DNA from: an uncultured Demequina sp. | Lineage (GTDB): Bacteria > Actinomycetota > Actinomycetes > Actinomycetales > Demequinaceae | Length of the DNA: 28,026 nt | Direction: 5' to 3' | Assembly (NCBI GenBank): GCA_937925595.1 | Contig: CALALQ010000257.1 | Span: forward strand, 1-28,026 | Shown here: positions 1 to 9,535 of the stretch, in pieces | How the letters are laid out: each line of letters begins with the position of its first letter | Position numbering within the stretch: the first letter of the stretch is position 1 | Translations under genes and position numbers: made by a program | Notes under the pieces: model-generated | Seen by the model: the letters and a program-made list of their open reading frames with translations, nothing else | Databases searched by the model: none | Told to the model about the DNA's origin: nothing

Positions 1-1309
1 GGTTCGCCGGGATCGTCGCGACGTCGTTGAGGTACATCGCGAGCGGGTCGTCGATGCGCTCTCCCAGCTTGAACGGCGTGGTGGGCACCGTGGGGCTCAC
101 GAGCACGTCGGCCTGCGCGAACGCCGCGGCGAAGTCGCGCTGGATGAGCGTGCGCACCTTCTGCGCGGAGCCGTAGTACGCGTCGTAGTAGCCGGCGCTG
201 AGGGCGTAGGTGCCGAGGATGATGCGGCGCTTGACCTCGTCGCCGAAGCCCTGCGCGCGGGTCGCGGCCATGGTGCGCTCGACCGTCTCGCGCTCGACGC
301 GCAGGCCAAAGCGCACGCCGTCGAACTTGGCGAGGTTCGAGCTCGCCTCCGCGGGAAGGATCAGGTAGTACGCGGCGAGCGCGTACTGGAACGAGGGGCA
401 GTGCACCTCGACCACCTTCGCGCCAGCCTCTCGCATGAGCTCAAGGGACTCCTCGAAGCGCTGCTTCACTCCGTCCTGATAACCCTCGCCGCCCAACTCG
501 TGGATGACGCCAACGGTCACGCCGCTGAGATCGCCCGACGCTCCCTCACGGGCCGCCACCACCACGCCGGGGACCGGCTCGGGAAGGCTCGTTGCGTCGT
601 GCGGGTCATGGCCGCCGATGACCTCGTGCAGCAGCGCAGTGTCGAGCACGGTGCGGCCGCAGGGGCCGAGCTGGTCGAGGCTTGAGGCGAGAGCGATCGC
701 TCCAAAGCGGGACACGCCGCCGTAGGTGGGCTTCACGCCGACCGTGCCGGTGACGGACGCGGGCTGGCGGATCGAGCCACCGGTGTCCGAGCCGATCGTC
801 AGCGGGGCCTCGAACGCGGCGAGCGCAGCAGCGGAGCCACCACCGGAGCCGCCGGGGATGCGCTCAAGGTCCCACGGGTTGTGCGTGGGGCCGTACGCCG
901 AGTGCTCCGTCGAGGAGCCCATCGCGAACTCGTCCATGTTGGTCTTGCCGAGGATCGGCATGCGGGCCTCGCGCACCTTGCGCGTCACGGTCGCGTCGTA
1001 GGGAGGGATCCAGCCCTCGAGGATGCGAGAACCCGCCGTGGTGGGCATGCCCTCGGTCACCACAACGTCCTTGATGCCGATCGGCACGCCAGCCAGCGCG
1101 GGAAGCTCTGCCCCTGCCGCACGGTCGGCGTCGACCGCCGCGGCGGTTGCGAGCGCCTCCTCGGCATTGATGTGGAGGAACGCGTGAACGTCGCCGTCGA
1201 CGGCGGCGATGCGGTCAAGGTGTGCCTGGGTGAGTTCAACGGAAGTGACCTCCCCAGCTGCGAGAGCGTCGGCCATCTGAGCGGCCGTTGCGCGAGTCCA
1301 GTCGGTCAT
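1..1309 (-). CDS. gatA: Aspartyl/glutamyl-tRNA amidotransferase subunit A (3' end outside window)
   Basis: This is the amidase subunit of GatCAB, which converts Glu-tRNA(Gln) and/or Asp-tRNA(Asn) to the amidated forms using ammonia released from glutamine. About 436 residues are present and the C-terminus lies beyond position 1. The translation shows the amidase-signature features in order: a GIKD segment with the catalytic lysine, then [11 protein letters not shown] with the cis-serine, then [11 protein letters not shown] with the nucleophilic serine. The ATG at 1309 overlaps the gatC stop (ATGA), so the two are translationally coupled. The order gatC-gatA is usual in Actinobacteria and gatB would be expected next, outside the window. 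The copy looks intact as far as it can be seen. Confidence 0.95.
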   Translation of the reverse strand, partial: MTDWTRATAAQMADALAAGEVTSVELTQAHLDRIAAVDGDVHAFLHINAEEALATAAAVDADRAAGAELPALAGVPIGIKDVVVTEGMPTTAGSRILEGWIPPYDATVTRKVREARMPILGKTNMDEFAMGSSTEHSAYGPTHNPWDLERIPGGSGGGSAAALAAFEAPLTIGSDTGGSIRQPASVTGTVGVKPTYGGVSRFGAIALASSLDQLGPCGRTVLDTALLHEVIGGHDPHDATSLPEPVPGVVVAAREGASGDLSGVTVGVIHELGGEGYQDGVKQRFEESLELMREAGAKVVEVHCPSFQYALAAYYLILPAEASSNLAKFDGVRFGLRVERETVERTMAATRAQGFGDEVKRRIILGTYALSAGYYDAYYGSAQKVRTLIQRDFAAAFAQADVLVSPTVPTTPFKLGERIDDPLAMYLNDVATIPAN

Positions 1310-1605
1310 GCTTCCTCCCCAAGGATCTGAGGAACGCGGAAGCGGTCGTCCTCCGCCTGGGGCGCGGCGGCGAGCGCCTGCGCCGGGGTGAGCGACGGCT
1401 CGACGACGTCCTCGCGCACGACGTTCGCCATCGGAATCGGGTGGCTCGTCGTGGGGATGTCGGGACCCGCCACGCCGTCAAGCGTCGCGACAGCGTCAAC
1501 GATCGCGTTGATCTGGCCGGAGAGGCGGTCGAGGTCGTCGTCGGTCATGTCGATGCGGGCAAGCGCGGCGAGGCGCGCGACATCCGCTCGGTCAAGGGAA
1601 GACAT
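1306..1605 (-). CDS. gatC: Aspartyl/glutamyl-tRNA amidotransferase subunit C
   Basis: A 99-residue protein matching GatC in length and pattern: an N-terminal [14 protein letters not shown] helix, a second amphipathic helix, and a proline-rich C-terminal stretch ending in a FRVPQIL-type segment. GatC wraps around GatA and stabilises the GatAB complex. The stop TGA overlaps the gatA ATG by four bases, so the two form one operon. There is no Shine-Dalgarno sequence before the ATG. A good -10 hexamer ends six bases upstream, so a leaderless mRNA is likely. Confidence 0.95.
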   Translation of the reverse strand: MSSLDRADVARLAALARIDMTDDDLDRLSGQINAIVDAVATLDGVAGPDIPTTSHPIPMANVVREDVVEPSLTPAQALAAAPQAEDDRFRVPQILGEEA

Positions 1606-1611
1606 GAGGCG

Positions 1612-1617
1612 ATTCTA
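1612..1617 (-). promoter_or_regulatory. -10 element of gatCA, predicted leaderless
   Basis: On the minus strand the hexamer TAGAAT is followed by six bases and then the gatC ATG. No ribosome binding site is present. This geometry puts the transcription start at or very near the start codon. No convincing -35 is seen 16-18 bases upstream. A GNCCGACGCT-type repeat occupies the spacer at 1620-1629. Confidence 0.55.
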
Positions 1618-1690
1618 GTGGCCGACGCTGGGGCCGGGGATTGCTCGCGGCTCACCCGCTCGGTGGTCCCGGCGCCGAGGGATCAGTTGG

Positions 1691-2266
1691 TCAGGCGAGC
1701 GGCTTGCTCATGTCCCACGAGTAGCCGAGCAGTCGCACTTCGCCATGTGCGTCCGGCTGGCCATCGACAGGGGTCACGGTGCCATCGGGGTTGTCGCGCA
1801 CCACCCAGTCGAGATCGGGACGACGAATGAAGCCCATCTTCTCGTAGAGGCGGTGGGCGGCGTGCATCGACTCCATGGTCGACAACACGATCCCGGTGGC
1901 TCCGGACTCGATAGCGAGCTTCACGCCCGCGAGGGTGAGCGCCTTGCCGATGCCGCGACCGCGCTCGATGGGCGACACCGCGAGCATGCGCAGCTCGTAT
2001 TCGCCGTCGGATGCGCGCTCAATGAAGGGGCTGCCCGGGGGCACCACGGTGAGGGTGCCGACGATGGCGCCTTCGCCCCGCTCGCCGTCCGCCATCGCGA
2101 GCAGGATCGCCTTCTCGGCACGGGCGTGGGCGTCACGGAGTGCTGGCACGTACGGGTGGGCTGCGTCGACCAGAGCGTCGGACAGGTAGGCGAGCGCGGT
2201 GAGCTCACCGATCTCGGCGAGCCGTGTCTGCTCGTCCGGTTGAATCACCCGGATGGTGCCCGTCAT
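1691..2266 (-). CDS. GNAT-family N-acetyltransferase
   Basis: A 191-residue single-domain acetyltransferase of unknown substrate. Acetyl-CoA binding motif A is clear: LRMLAVSP followed by RGRGIGKAL at about residues 102-110. It is followed by a helix, a GATGIVLSTMESM strand and the C-terminal AAHRLYEKMGF motif typical of GNAT enzymes. The ATG at 2266 has GGGGA four bases upstream and a further AGGAG. The gene lies between ligA and gatC on the same strand with spacers of about 85 bp on each side. It may be read through from ligA, although a possible -10 (TACATT, 2299-2304) lies in the spacer. A substrate cannot be named from sequence. Confidence 0.85.
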   Translation of the reverse strand: MTGTIRVIQPDEQTRLAEIGELTALAYLSDALVDAAHPYVPALRDAHARAEKAILLAMADGERGEGAIVGTLTVVPPGSPFIERASDGEYELRMLAVSPIERGRGIGKALTLAGVKLAIESGATGIVLSTMESMHAAHRLYEKMGFIRRPDLDWVVRDNPDGTVTPVDGQPDAHGEVRLLGYSWDMSKPLA

Positions 2267-2350
2267 ACCGTCCCCATTTCTCCTGTCTCAGCAGAGCCAA
2301 TGTAACTAACGGCCCAAGCGCACCGCCACCCACCGCCCGGACTGGCGTGG

Positions 2351-4414
<2,064 letters not shown>

Positions 4415-4424
4415 TCACGGGGTT

Positions 4425-4452
4425 CTGACACGCGCGGGAGAGCGGCTACGGT
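4425..4452 (+). promoter_or_regulatory. Promoter of the M15 peptidase lipoprotein, predicted leaderless
   Basis: A -35-like CTGACA (4425-4430), a 16-bp spacer and a -10 TACGGT (4447-4452) lie upstream of the gene. Six bases separate the -10 from the ATG at 4459, so the start codon is the likely transcription start. No usefully spaced Shine-Dalgarno sequence is seen. The 56-bp spacer is shared with the divergent ligA. Confidence 0.55.
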
Positions 4453-4458
4453 ATTCGG

Positions 4459-5340
4459 ATGCGGAGGGTGACCGGACTGGCAGGAATGGCGTGCGCGATG
4501 CTCGCCTTGGCGGCATGCACGAGCGACCCCCAGCCCGTGCCAACCGTCACCTCAACGGTCGAGGTCCGCACCACGGTGACGGCCACGGCAACCCCAGAGC
4601 CGACCGTGGATCCCGCGTTCGTGCCCAACCCCTTCGCCCGCCCAGACTGGCTTGGCACCAACGCGCTCAAGCTCGACAAGAACGGCCTCGCGAAGCCGGG
4701 CGAGACGCCCGTCGAGCTGCAGAACCGCCAGTTTGAGCCCGGCCCCAGGACCCTCCCGGATCCCGATTCCGACGCATGGTTCGTCACCATCTCCGAGGTT
4801 CCAGAGGACGTCCTCGCCCGCTCCTCGTGGAAGAAGGAGTGCCCCGTCAAGCCTGCAGAGCTCGCATACGTGGTCATGCCCTATTGGGGCATGGACAACA
4901 AGCCCCACACCGGCGAGATGCTCATCAACGCCAAGTGGGCTGAAAAGGTCGCGGGCGTCTTCCAGTACATGTATGAAAGCCGCTTCCCCATTGAGGAGAT
5001 GCGCGTCACCTCACACGAGGACGTCAACGGCGCGCACTTTGGCGACCAGAACACCACCATCAGCTTCGAGTGCCGCCGCACCACGGGCGGCTACTCCACG
5101 TGGTCGGCCCACGCGAGCGGCCTAGCGGTCGACATCAACCCGTTCAACAACCCCTGGGTGCGCAACGGCTACGTCTACCCCGAGCTTGCCAAGTCCTACA
5201 CGGACCGCACGTGGCTGCGCCCCGGCATGATCGAGACGCGAAAGCAGATCATCGCCGAGTTCAAGAAGATCGGCTGGTCGTGGGGCGGCAACTGGGGCAC
5301 GTTCGACGACTGGATGCACTTCTCCTCGAACAACCACTAG
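4459..5340 (+). CDS. M15-family peptidase lipoprotein (D-Ala-D-Ala carboxypeptidase-like)
   Basis: A 293-residue exported protein. The signal peptide ends in a lipobox LAAC, so C20 should be lipidated and the enzyme anchored outside the membrane. A Thr/Pro-rich linker follows to about residue 60. The C-terminal half carries the M15 zinc motif SAHASGLAVDIN (H218, D225) and the third ligand in DWMHFS (H287). This fits a peptidoglycan peptide hydrolase of the VanY/M15_4 type. Whether it cuts D-Ala-D-Ala or L-Ala-D-Glu bonds cannot be told. Extra cysteines (C128, C205) may form a disulfide. The next gene on the same strand, a dehydratase, has no evident functional link. Confidence 0.88.
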   Translation: MRRVTGLAGMACAMLALAACTSDPQPVPTVTSTVEVRTTVTATATPEPTVDPAFVPNPFARPDWLGTNALKLDKNGLAKPGETPVELQNRQFEPGPRTLPDPDSDAWFVTISEVPEDVLARSSWKKECPVKPAELAYVVMPYWGMDNKPHTGEMLINAKWAEKVAGVFQYMYESRFPIEEMRVTSHEDVNGAHFGDQNTTISFECRRTTGGYSTWSAHASGLAVDINPFNNPWVRNGYVYPELAKSYTDRTWLRPGMIETRKQIIAEFKKIGWSWGGNWGTFDDWMHFSSNNH

Positions 5341-5356
5341 GCCGCAAGACCCTGGG

Positions 5357-5382
5357 CAGTGAGCGCGCTGCGCGCCACACTG
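5357..5382 (+). terminator. Possible hairpin terminator after the M15 gene
   Basis: Two stacked stems, CAGTG/CACTG and GCGCG/CGCGC, are separated by small bulges and close on a CTG loop, 16 bases after the M15 stop. There is no T-run, so this is only a candidate. It overlaps the region where the next gene's promoter should lie. Confidence 0.3.
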
Positions 5383-5387
5383 GGAGG

Positions 5388-6326
5388 GTGACCATCCCGT
5401 CCCGAGCCGACATCGACGCCGCGGCGCTCGCGATTGCGCCGCACACTCGCCGCACGCCCATCATCGAGATCGACGGCGACACGCTCGGCATGGACGCCAC
5501 GCTCGTCTTCAAGCTCGAGTACCTGCAGGTGACCGGAGCGTTCAAGGCGCGCGGAGCTGTCAACTATGTCGCCACCCAGCCGATCTCCCCAGCGGGAGTG
5601 GTCGCAGCGTCGGGCGGAAACCATGGCGCGGCCGTCGCCTACGCTGCTCGCCGCTTTGGTCACGAGGCCCACATCTTCGTTCCCACCACCTCGAATCCCA
5701 GCAAGGTCGAGCGGCTGAGGGACCTCGGGGCGCATGTGCACTCCGTGGGGTTCACCTATGGCGATGCGGCCGACGCTGCGGCGGCGTATCTCGACAAGCA
5801 TGAGGCGACCTCGATAGCGGCATTTGACGATCCCGTCGTGATGGCGGGCGCGGCGACGGTCACCAAGGAGCTCGACGAGGCCGCGGCGAGCGGGGGCGGG
5901 CTCGATGGGGTGCTGCTCGCATGTGGCGGCGGCGGTCTTGCGGGCGGCGCGGCGGCGTGGCTCGGCGACCGCGTTCCCGTGGTGGCGTGCGAGACGACCG
6001 GCACCGCTTCCTATGCGGCCGCCGTCGAGGCGGGCGAACCGGTGACGGTGCCGATCAGCGGAGTCGCAGCGGATCATCTTGGCGCGCGGCAGATCGGCGC
6101 TACGCCGTGGGAGGCGCTGAGCGCTGTCGGTGCGCTGAGCGCGGTCGTGAGCGACGAGGACGTCCTCGCGGCACAGTCCAGGCTGTGGCGACTGCTGAGG
6201 GTGATCGTGGAGCCCGGCGTTGCTGCGCCGTTCGCCGCGCTCATGACCGGCGCGTACGTTGCCCCCGCCGGTGCGCGCATCGGCGTGGTGCTGTGCGGCG
6301 CGAATGTCGTGACCCCGCTGTCTTAG
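5388..6326 (+). CDS. PLP-dependent serine/threonine dehydratase-like enzyme
   Basis: A 312-residue fold-type II PLP enzyme, the length of single-domain Ser/Thr dehydratases and serine racemase-like proteins without a regulatory ACT domain. The PLP lysine is in TGAFKARGA (K53). The substrate loop ASGGNHGAAVAYAAR follows, and the glycine-rich phosphate-binding loop is CGGGGLAGG. The expected reaction is deamination of L-threonine or L-serine to a 2-oxo acid plus ammonia. Substrate preference and catabolic versus biosynthetic role are not visible. GTG at 5388 is the first start that keeps only family-like sequence. GGGAGG touches it directly, too close for a normal ribosome binding site. A weak CACACT hexamer six bases upstream could make it leaderless. 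Confidence 0.88.
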   Translation: MTIPSRADIDAAALAIAPHTRRTPIIEIDGDTLGMDATLVFKLEYLQVTGAFKARGAVNYVATQPISPAGVVAASGGNHGAAVAYAARRFGHEAHIFVPTTSNPSKVERLRDLGAHVHSVGFTYGDAADAAAAYLDKHEATSIAAFDDPVVMAGAATVTKELDEAAASGGGLDGVLLACGGGGLAGGAAAWLGDRVPVVACETTGTASYAAAVEAGEPVTVPISGVAADHLGARQIGATPWEALSAVGALSAVVSDEDVLAAQSRLWRLLRVIVEPGVAAPFAALMTGAYVAPAGARIGVVLCGANVVTPLS

Positions 6327-6360
6327 CCGGCACCGCGCGAGCCGCCACAGCGTCGGGCCG

Positions 6361-6921
6361 TCAGTACCTCACGTCGTAGCGCAGGTTGACGATGCCGCTC
6401 GCGAACCGGTGCACGTCCTTGAGGTCGAGGTCGATCTGGGCGTCGGCGGGCATGAAAGGCACTCCCCCGCCCGTGGAGATGGGCACCTGGTAGATCGAGA
6501 CGCCGTCGATGAGCTCGGCGTCGAAGCACAGCTCGGCGAGCTGAGTGCCCTCCACGGTGATGTGCTTGTCGCTCGACGCCTTGAGTTCGCGGATCGCCTG
6601 GGGATTGAAGTCCCTGATGAGCGTGGTCTTGTCGGTGCTGGCAGCCGCGAGGGTCTTGGTGTAGACCCACTTGGGCGTCGCGTTCCACAGGTCGCTGAAC
6701 TCGTAGTCGAGCGGCTTGAGGCCGGGGACGGTGCGCAGATTCGCCCAGTTGGTCATGGTCTCGTAGTAGCGCCGCCCGTACAGATACGTGCCCACGCCAT
6801 GCATGCGCTCGGTGATGAACGCGAGCGTTTCGTCGTCAGGATCCGCCCAGTCGAAGGAGCGGTCCGAGCGACTGACATACCCGTCGACGCTGACGAGCAT
6901 CGAGTAGATGAGGAGCCCCAC
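6361..6921 (-). CDS. RibD C-terminal / dihydrofolate reductase-like protein
   Basis: A 186-residue protein of the RibD-C (DHFR-like) superfamily, widespread in Actinobacteria and usually uncharacterised. It has the N-terminal strand and loop SMLVSVDGYVS, the FDWADPDDE segment, GTYLYGRRYYETM with the family's glycine/tyrosine pattern, and the C-terminal GGGVPFMP and LRYDV strands. These proteins probably bind NADPH and reduce a pterin- or flavin-like or xenobiotic substrate; the substrate here is unknown. The start is GTG at 6921 without a Shine-Dalgarno sequence. TAGCGT seven bases upstream is a possible -10. The gene follows a degraded paralogue by 13 bp, suggesting an old tandem duplication. 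Confidence 0.85.
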   Translation of the reverse strand: MGLLIYSMLVSVDGYVSRSDRSFDWADPDDETLAFITERMHGVGTYLYGRRYYETMTNWANLRTVPGLKPLDYEFSDLWNATPKWVYTKTLAAASTDKTTLIRDFNPQAIRELKASSDKHITVEGTQLAELCFDAELIDGVSIYQVPISTGGGVPFMPADAQIDLDLKDVHRFASGIVNLRYDVRY

Positions 6922-6934
6922 GTGGCCGACGCTA

Positions 6935-7287
6935 TCAGCGCTTCACCGCGTACCGCAGGAACATCCAACCACCCGCAAGGACCTGTTGATCGAGCAGCTC
7001 GAGGCTTGCGCGCACGCCCCCCGGCCACCACGGTGTCCCCCCGCCAAGGCACACGGGCACGATGTACCGCGCGACCTCGTCCACCTCTCCCTCGCGCAGC
7101 GCCACGGCCGCGAGCCCAGGACCGGAGATGCTCAGGATCCCGTCCGACGCTGCCTTGAGTTCTCGCAGCGCCTCACCGGTGAAGGGCTTGCCTTCGGCGC
7201 GGCTGAACACATGCTTGGGAGTGGATCGCCAGGCCCCGCGGTGTACCCGTCGAGCGACGTCATCATCGTGTAACTGAGCGTGGCCAC
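6935..7287 (-). pseudogene. Decayed RibD-C/DHFR-like paralogue (internal deletion and frameshift)
   Basis: Two parts of one DHFR-like protein are present in different frames. From GTG 7287 the reading starts with a typical N-terminus (ATLSYTMMTSLDGYTAG). It then loses the frame and reaches a stop. The C-terminal half continues in another frame with STPKHVFSRAEG, ALRELKAASDG, VDEVARYIVPVCLGGG and a final FLRYAV strand, ending at 6935. Compared with the intact neighbour at 6361-6921, about 65 residues between the first loop and the HVFSR strand are missing, and about ten more after it. AGGAGG at 7293-7298, four to five bases before the GTG and overlapping the upstream amidase stop, shows the intact gene was coupled to the amidase. 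Confidence 0.8.
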
Positions 7288-7295
7288 GGGGCCTC

Positions 7296-8738
7296 CTAGC
7301 TGGTGCGGCGCTGGCGCGCCTCACCCATATTGCGCATCCACGCGAGCGCCTCGCGAATGAGCGCCATGTCGCTGCCGCGCGGTCCCACGAGGCTGACGCC
7401 CACTGGCCCACCCTCGACGCGCAGCAGCGGCACGGACAGCGCGGGTCGGCCCGTGATACCAGCAATCGAGGTGAGCGACAGGGTCGCGACGCGAACGGCC
7501 TCGAGGTCGTCGTCGGTCGCAGTGAGCAGTGGCGCGGCCGACGCTGCGGACGGGATCAGCAGGATTGCTTCGCCAAGGAGCTTGTCGAGTTCTTCGGCGA
7601 GGGCATCGCGGGCGGCAATCCCCTCCGCCTCTCGCTGGGCGGTGACGGCCGATGCTGCGGCAAAGCGTGCGGCAACGTCCGGTGCGAGGACTCCCGGGTG
7701 CGCGGTGACCCAGGCACCGTGCGCTCTCCACGCCTGGGCCTGCTGGGTGACGCGAAATGCCTGGTAGAGCTCGCCAAGGTCGGGGAGGGTGACACGCTCT
7801 GCGTTGGGAGCCAGCCCTCGCGTCGCCGTGATGAACGCCTGGGCCACTTCAGCGTCGGGCGTGAGCTCATTCTGCGGTACCAGGATGTGTTGGCTGGGGC
7901 GCGTGAAGGGGGCGCCTGACAGCCCCACCGCGGCGACGGTGAGCATGGTTTCGCCGTCGCGAGTGAGGTAGCCGACCGTGTCGTATCCGGGGGCCAGGGG
8001 CGTAACCCCGTGGAGCGGGATCGCGCCGTGGGTGGGCCGCAAACCCCACAGCCCCTGGTAGGAGGCGGGAACGCGGATGGAGCCGGCGGTGTCAGTGCCA
8101 ATGCCGATGCTCGCCTGCCCCAGAGCGACCGCGCTCGCCGGGCCGGACGAGGAACCGCCAGGGATGCGGCCGGGCGCGGCCGGATTGGGCGGCGGGCCGT
8201 AGTCGGGATTGAGGCCCGCGATCGAGTACGCGAACTGGTCGGTCTGCGCGATGCCCACAACGCTCGCGCCGGCGTCGAGCAGCGCACGCACTGCGGGAGC
8301 GGTCTCAAACTCGAGAGGCGCGTGCTCAAGGTATTCGCGCACCCCGACGCCCTTGCGCTGACCCGCTATCGAGAACACGTCCTTGACCGCGAGGGTCTGG
8401 CCCTTGAGCGGGCCGTCGGCCGCTCCCGCGACGAGCGGCGCTCCCGCGAGCCGCCACACCCGAGTATCGATCGCGGGCGGCGGCGTGATCTCGTGCTGGT
8501 GCACCACCCGCCAGCGCCCGTCGTCCCCTTGACGCCACAACTGGCTGACGTAGCCGACACCGCCGCGCGCGGGACGGTTCTCGCTGATGACATACGACAC
8601 TCCCGGCCCGGCGCGGTGGATGCGCACGGAGAACAAGGTGCGGGGCGGGGTCGCGGACTCCTCGCTCGCGATGATCGCTTCGAGCAGTCCAGCGGGTGCG
8701 GTCTCGCCATCGTCGATGGTCACAAGCGGCTCGGTCAC
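7296..8738 (-). CDS. Amidase with shortened N-terminal AtzH-like domain
   Basis: A 480-residue protein. Residues from about 105 onward are an amidase-signature hydrolase: AVKD with catalytic K119, PGGSSSG with the cis-serine (S196-S198), and DTAGSIRVPA with nucleophile S220. Residues 1-95 resemble the second half of the AtzH-like (DUF3225) domain that precedes amidases of this type. Examples are VSYVISENRPARGG, QLWRQGDDGRWRVVHQHEI and the PPAIDTRVWRL linker. The domain is usually about 120 residues, so its first helices seem to be missing. GTG at 8738 has AGGAGG ten bases upstream, which supports the short start. The enzyme should hydrolyse a small amide such as an allophanate- or oxalurate-like compound, but the substrate is unknown. 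It formerly headed an operon with the reductase remnant. Confidence 0.85.
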   Translation of the reverse strand: MTEPLVTIDDGETAPAGLLEAIIASEESATPPRTLFSVRIHRAGPGVSYVISENRPARGGVGYVSQLWRQGDDGRWRVVHQHEITPPPAIDTRVWRLAGAPLVAGAADGPLKGQTLAVKDVFSIAGQRKGVGVREYLEHAPLEFETAPAVRALLDAGASVVGIAQTDQFAYSIAGLNPDYGPPPNPAAPGRIPGGSSSGPASAVALGQASIGIGTDTAGSIRVPASYQGLWGLRPTHGAIPLHGVTPLAPGYDTVGYLTRDGETMLTVAAVGLSGAPFTRPSQHILVPQNELTPDAEVAQAFITATRGLAPNAERVTLPDLGELYQAFRVTQQAQAWRAHGAWVTAHPGVLAPDVAARFAAASAVTAQREAEGIAARDALAEELDKLLGEAILLIPSAASAAPLLTATDDDLEAVRVATLSLTSIAGITGRPALSVPLLRVEGGPVGVSLVGPRGSDMALIREALAWMRNMGEARQRRTS

Positions 8739-8827
8739 GCGCTGGAAGCCTCCTGGACTCGTAGTCTTGGCACCGACAGTACCGCCGCGTTCCCCGTTTT
8801 GTCCGGAAGCTACCAGAGAGGATTCCC

Positions 8828-9532
8828 GTGCTCAAAGCCCTGCGCCGCAACCCGGCCAACACCCACTTGGGCCTGATGCTTGCGCTGACGTTCACCACGG
8901 GAATCGTCGATGCGGTCGGTTACCTGGGACTTGACCGAGTCTTCACGGGCAACATGACGGGCAACGTGGTGATCCTTGGCATGGCCCTCGCGGGAGACAC
9001 GGGACTTCCCGTTGCGGGTCCGCTCGTGGCGCTTGCGGCCTTCATGGTGGGGGCCGCGGCGGCGGGACGGGCGCTTCGTGGAGCCGTCCCTGGCTGGACC
9101 CGTCGCCACACCGCATTGTTTGCGAGCGTGGGACTCGCGCTGGTCGCCGCTGCCATCCCCGCGGTCGCTTTCGATGCGCCGGGCCGGCCCCTTCGCTTCG
9201 CCGTCACCGCGCTGCTGGGCCTTGCGATGGGCTGCCAGGCCGCGACTGCCAGGCACTTCGCGGTGAAGGACGTGACCACCGTGGTGGTGACCTCGACCAT
9301 CACAGGGCTGGCATCTGACTCCGTCCTTGGCCGGGGCACCGGCCAGCCATGGCAGCGTCGCGTGGGCGCCGTGGCTCTCATTGGACTGGGCGCGGTTGCT
9401 GGCGCGCTCATGCTGCGCGTGGACTTGGGCTTCGCCCTTGCCGTCGCCGCAGCGATCATTCTCGCGGCCGCTTGGCTGGGACACGCCACTCGCCCGCGCC
9501 CCATCCCGGTGGACGCCTACGACGAGGAGTAG
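8828..9532 (+). CDS. DUF1275 (YoaK-like) membrane protein
   Basis: A 234-residue integral membrane protein with about six hydrophobic segments. The family signature FTGNMTGNVVILG lies near the N-terminus, and LLGLAMGCQAATARHFAVKDVTTVVVTSTITG lies in the second half as two adjacent pieces of conserved sequence. The family's function is not established. GTG at 8828 is preceded by GAGAGGA with about five bases of spacing. It is divergent from the amidase and convergent with the amidohydrolase, leaving only three bases between their stops. Confidence 0.87.
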   Translation: MLKALRRNPANTHLGLMLALTFTTGIVDAVGYLGLDRVFTGNMTGNVVILGMALAGDTGLPVAGPLVALAAFMVGAAAAGRALRGAVPGWTRRHTALFASVGLALVAAAIPAVAFDAPGRPLRFAVTALLGLAMGCQAATARHFAVKDVTTVVVTSTITGLASDSVLGRGTGQPWQRRVGAVALIGLGAVAGALMLRVDLGFALAVAAAIILAAAWLGHATRPRPIPVDAYDEE

Positions 9533-9535
9533 GCG

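Noticed and set aside
5070..5387. An N-terminal extension of the Ser/Thr dehydratase-like gene
   Set aside because: The extra 106 codons overlap the M15 peptidase gene and show no similarity to the family. GTG 5388 gives the normal length.
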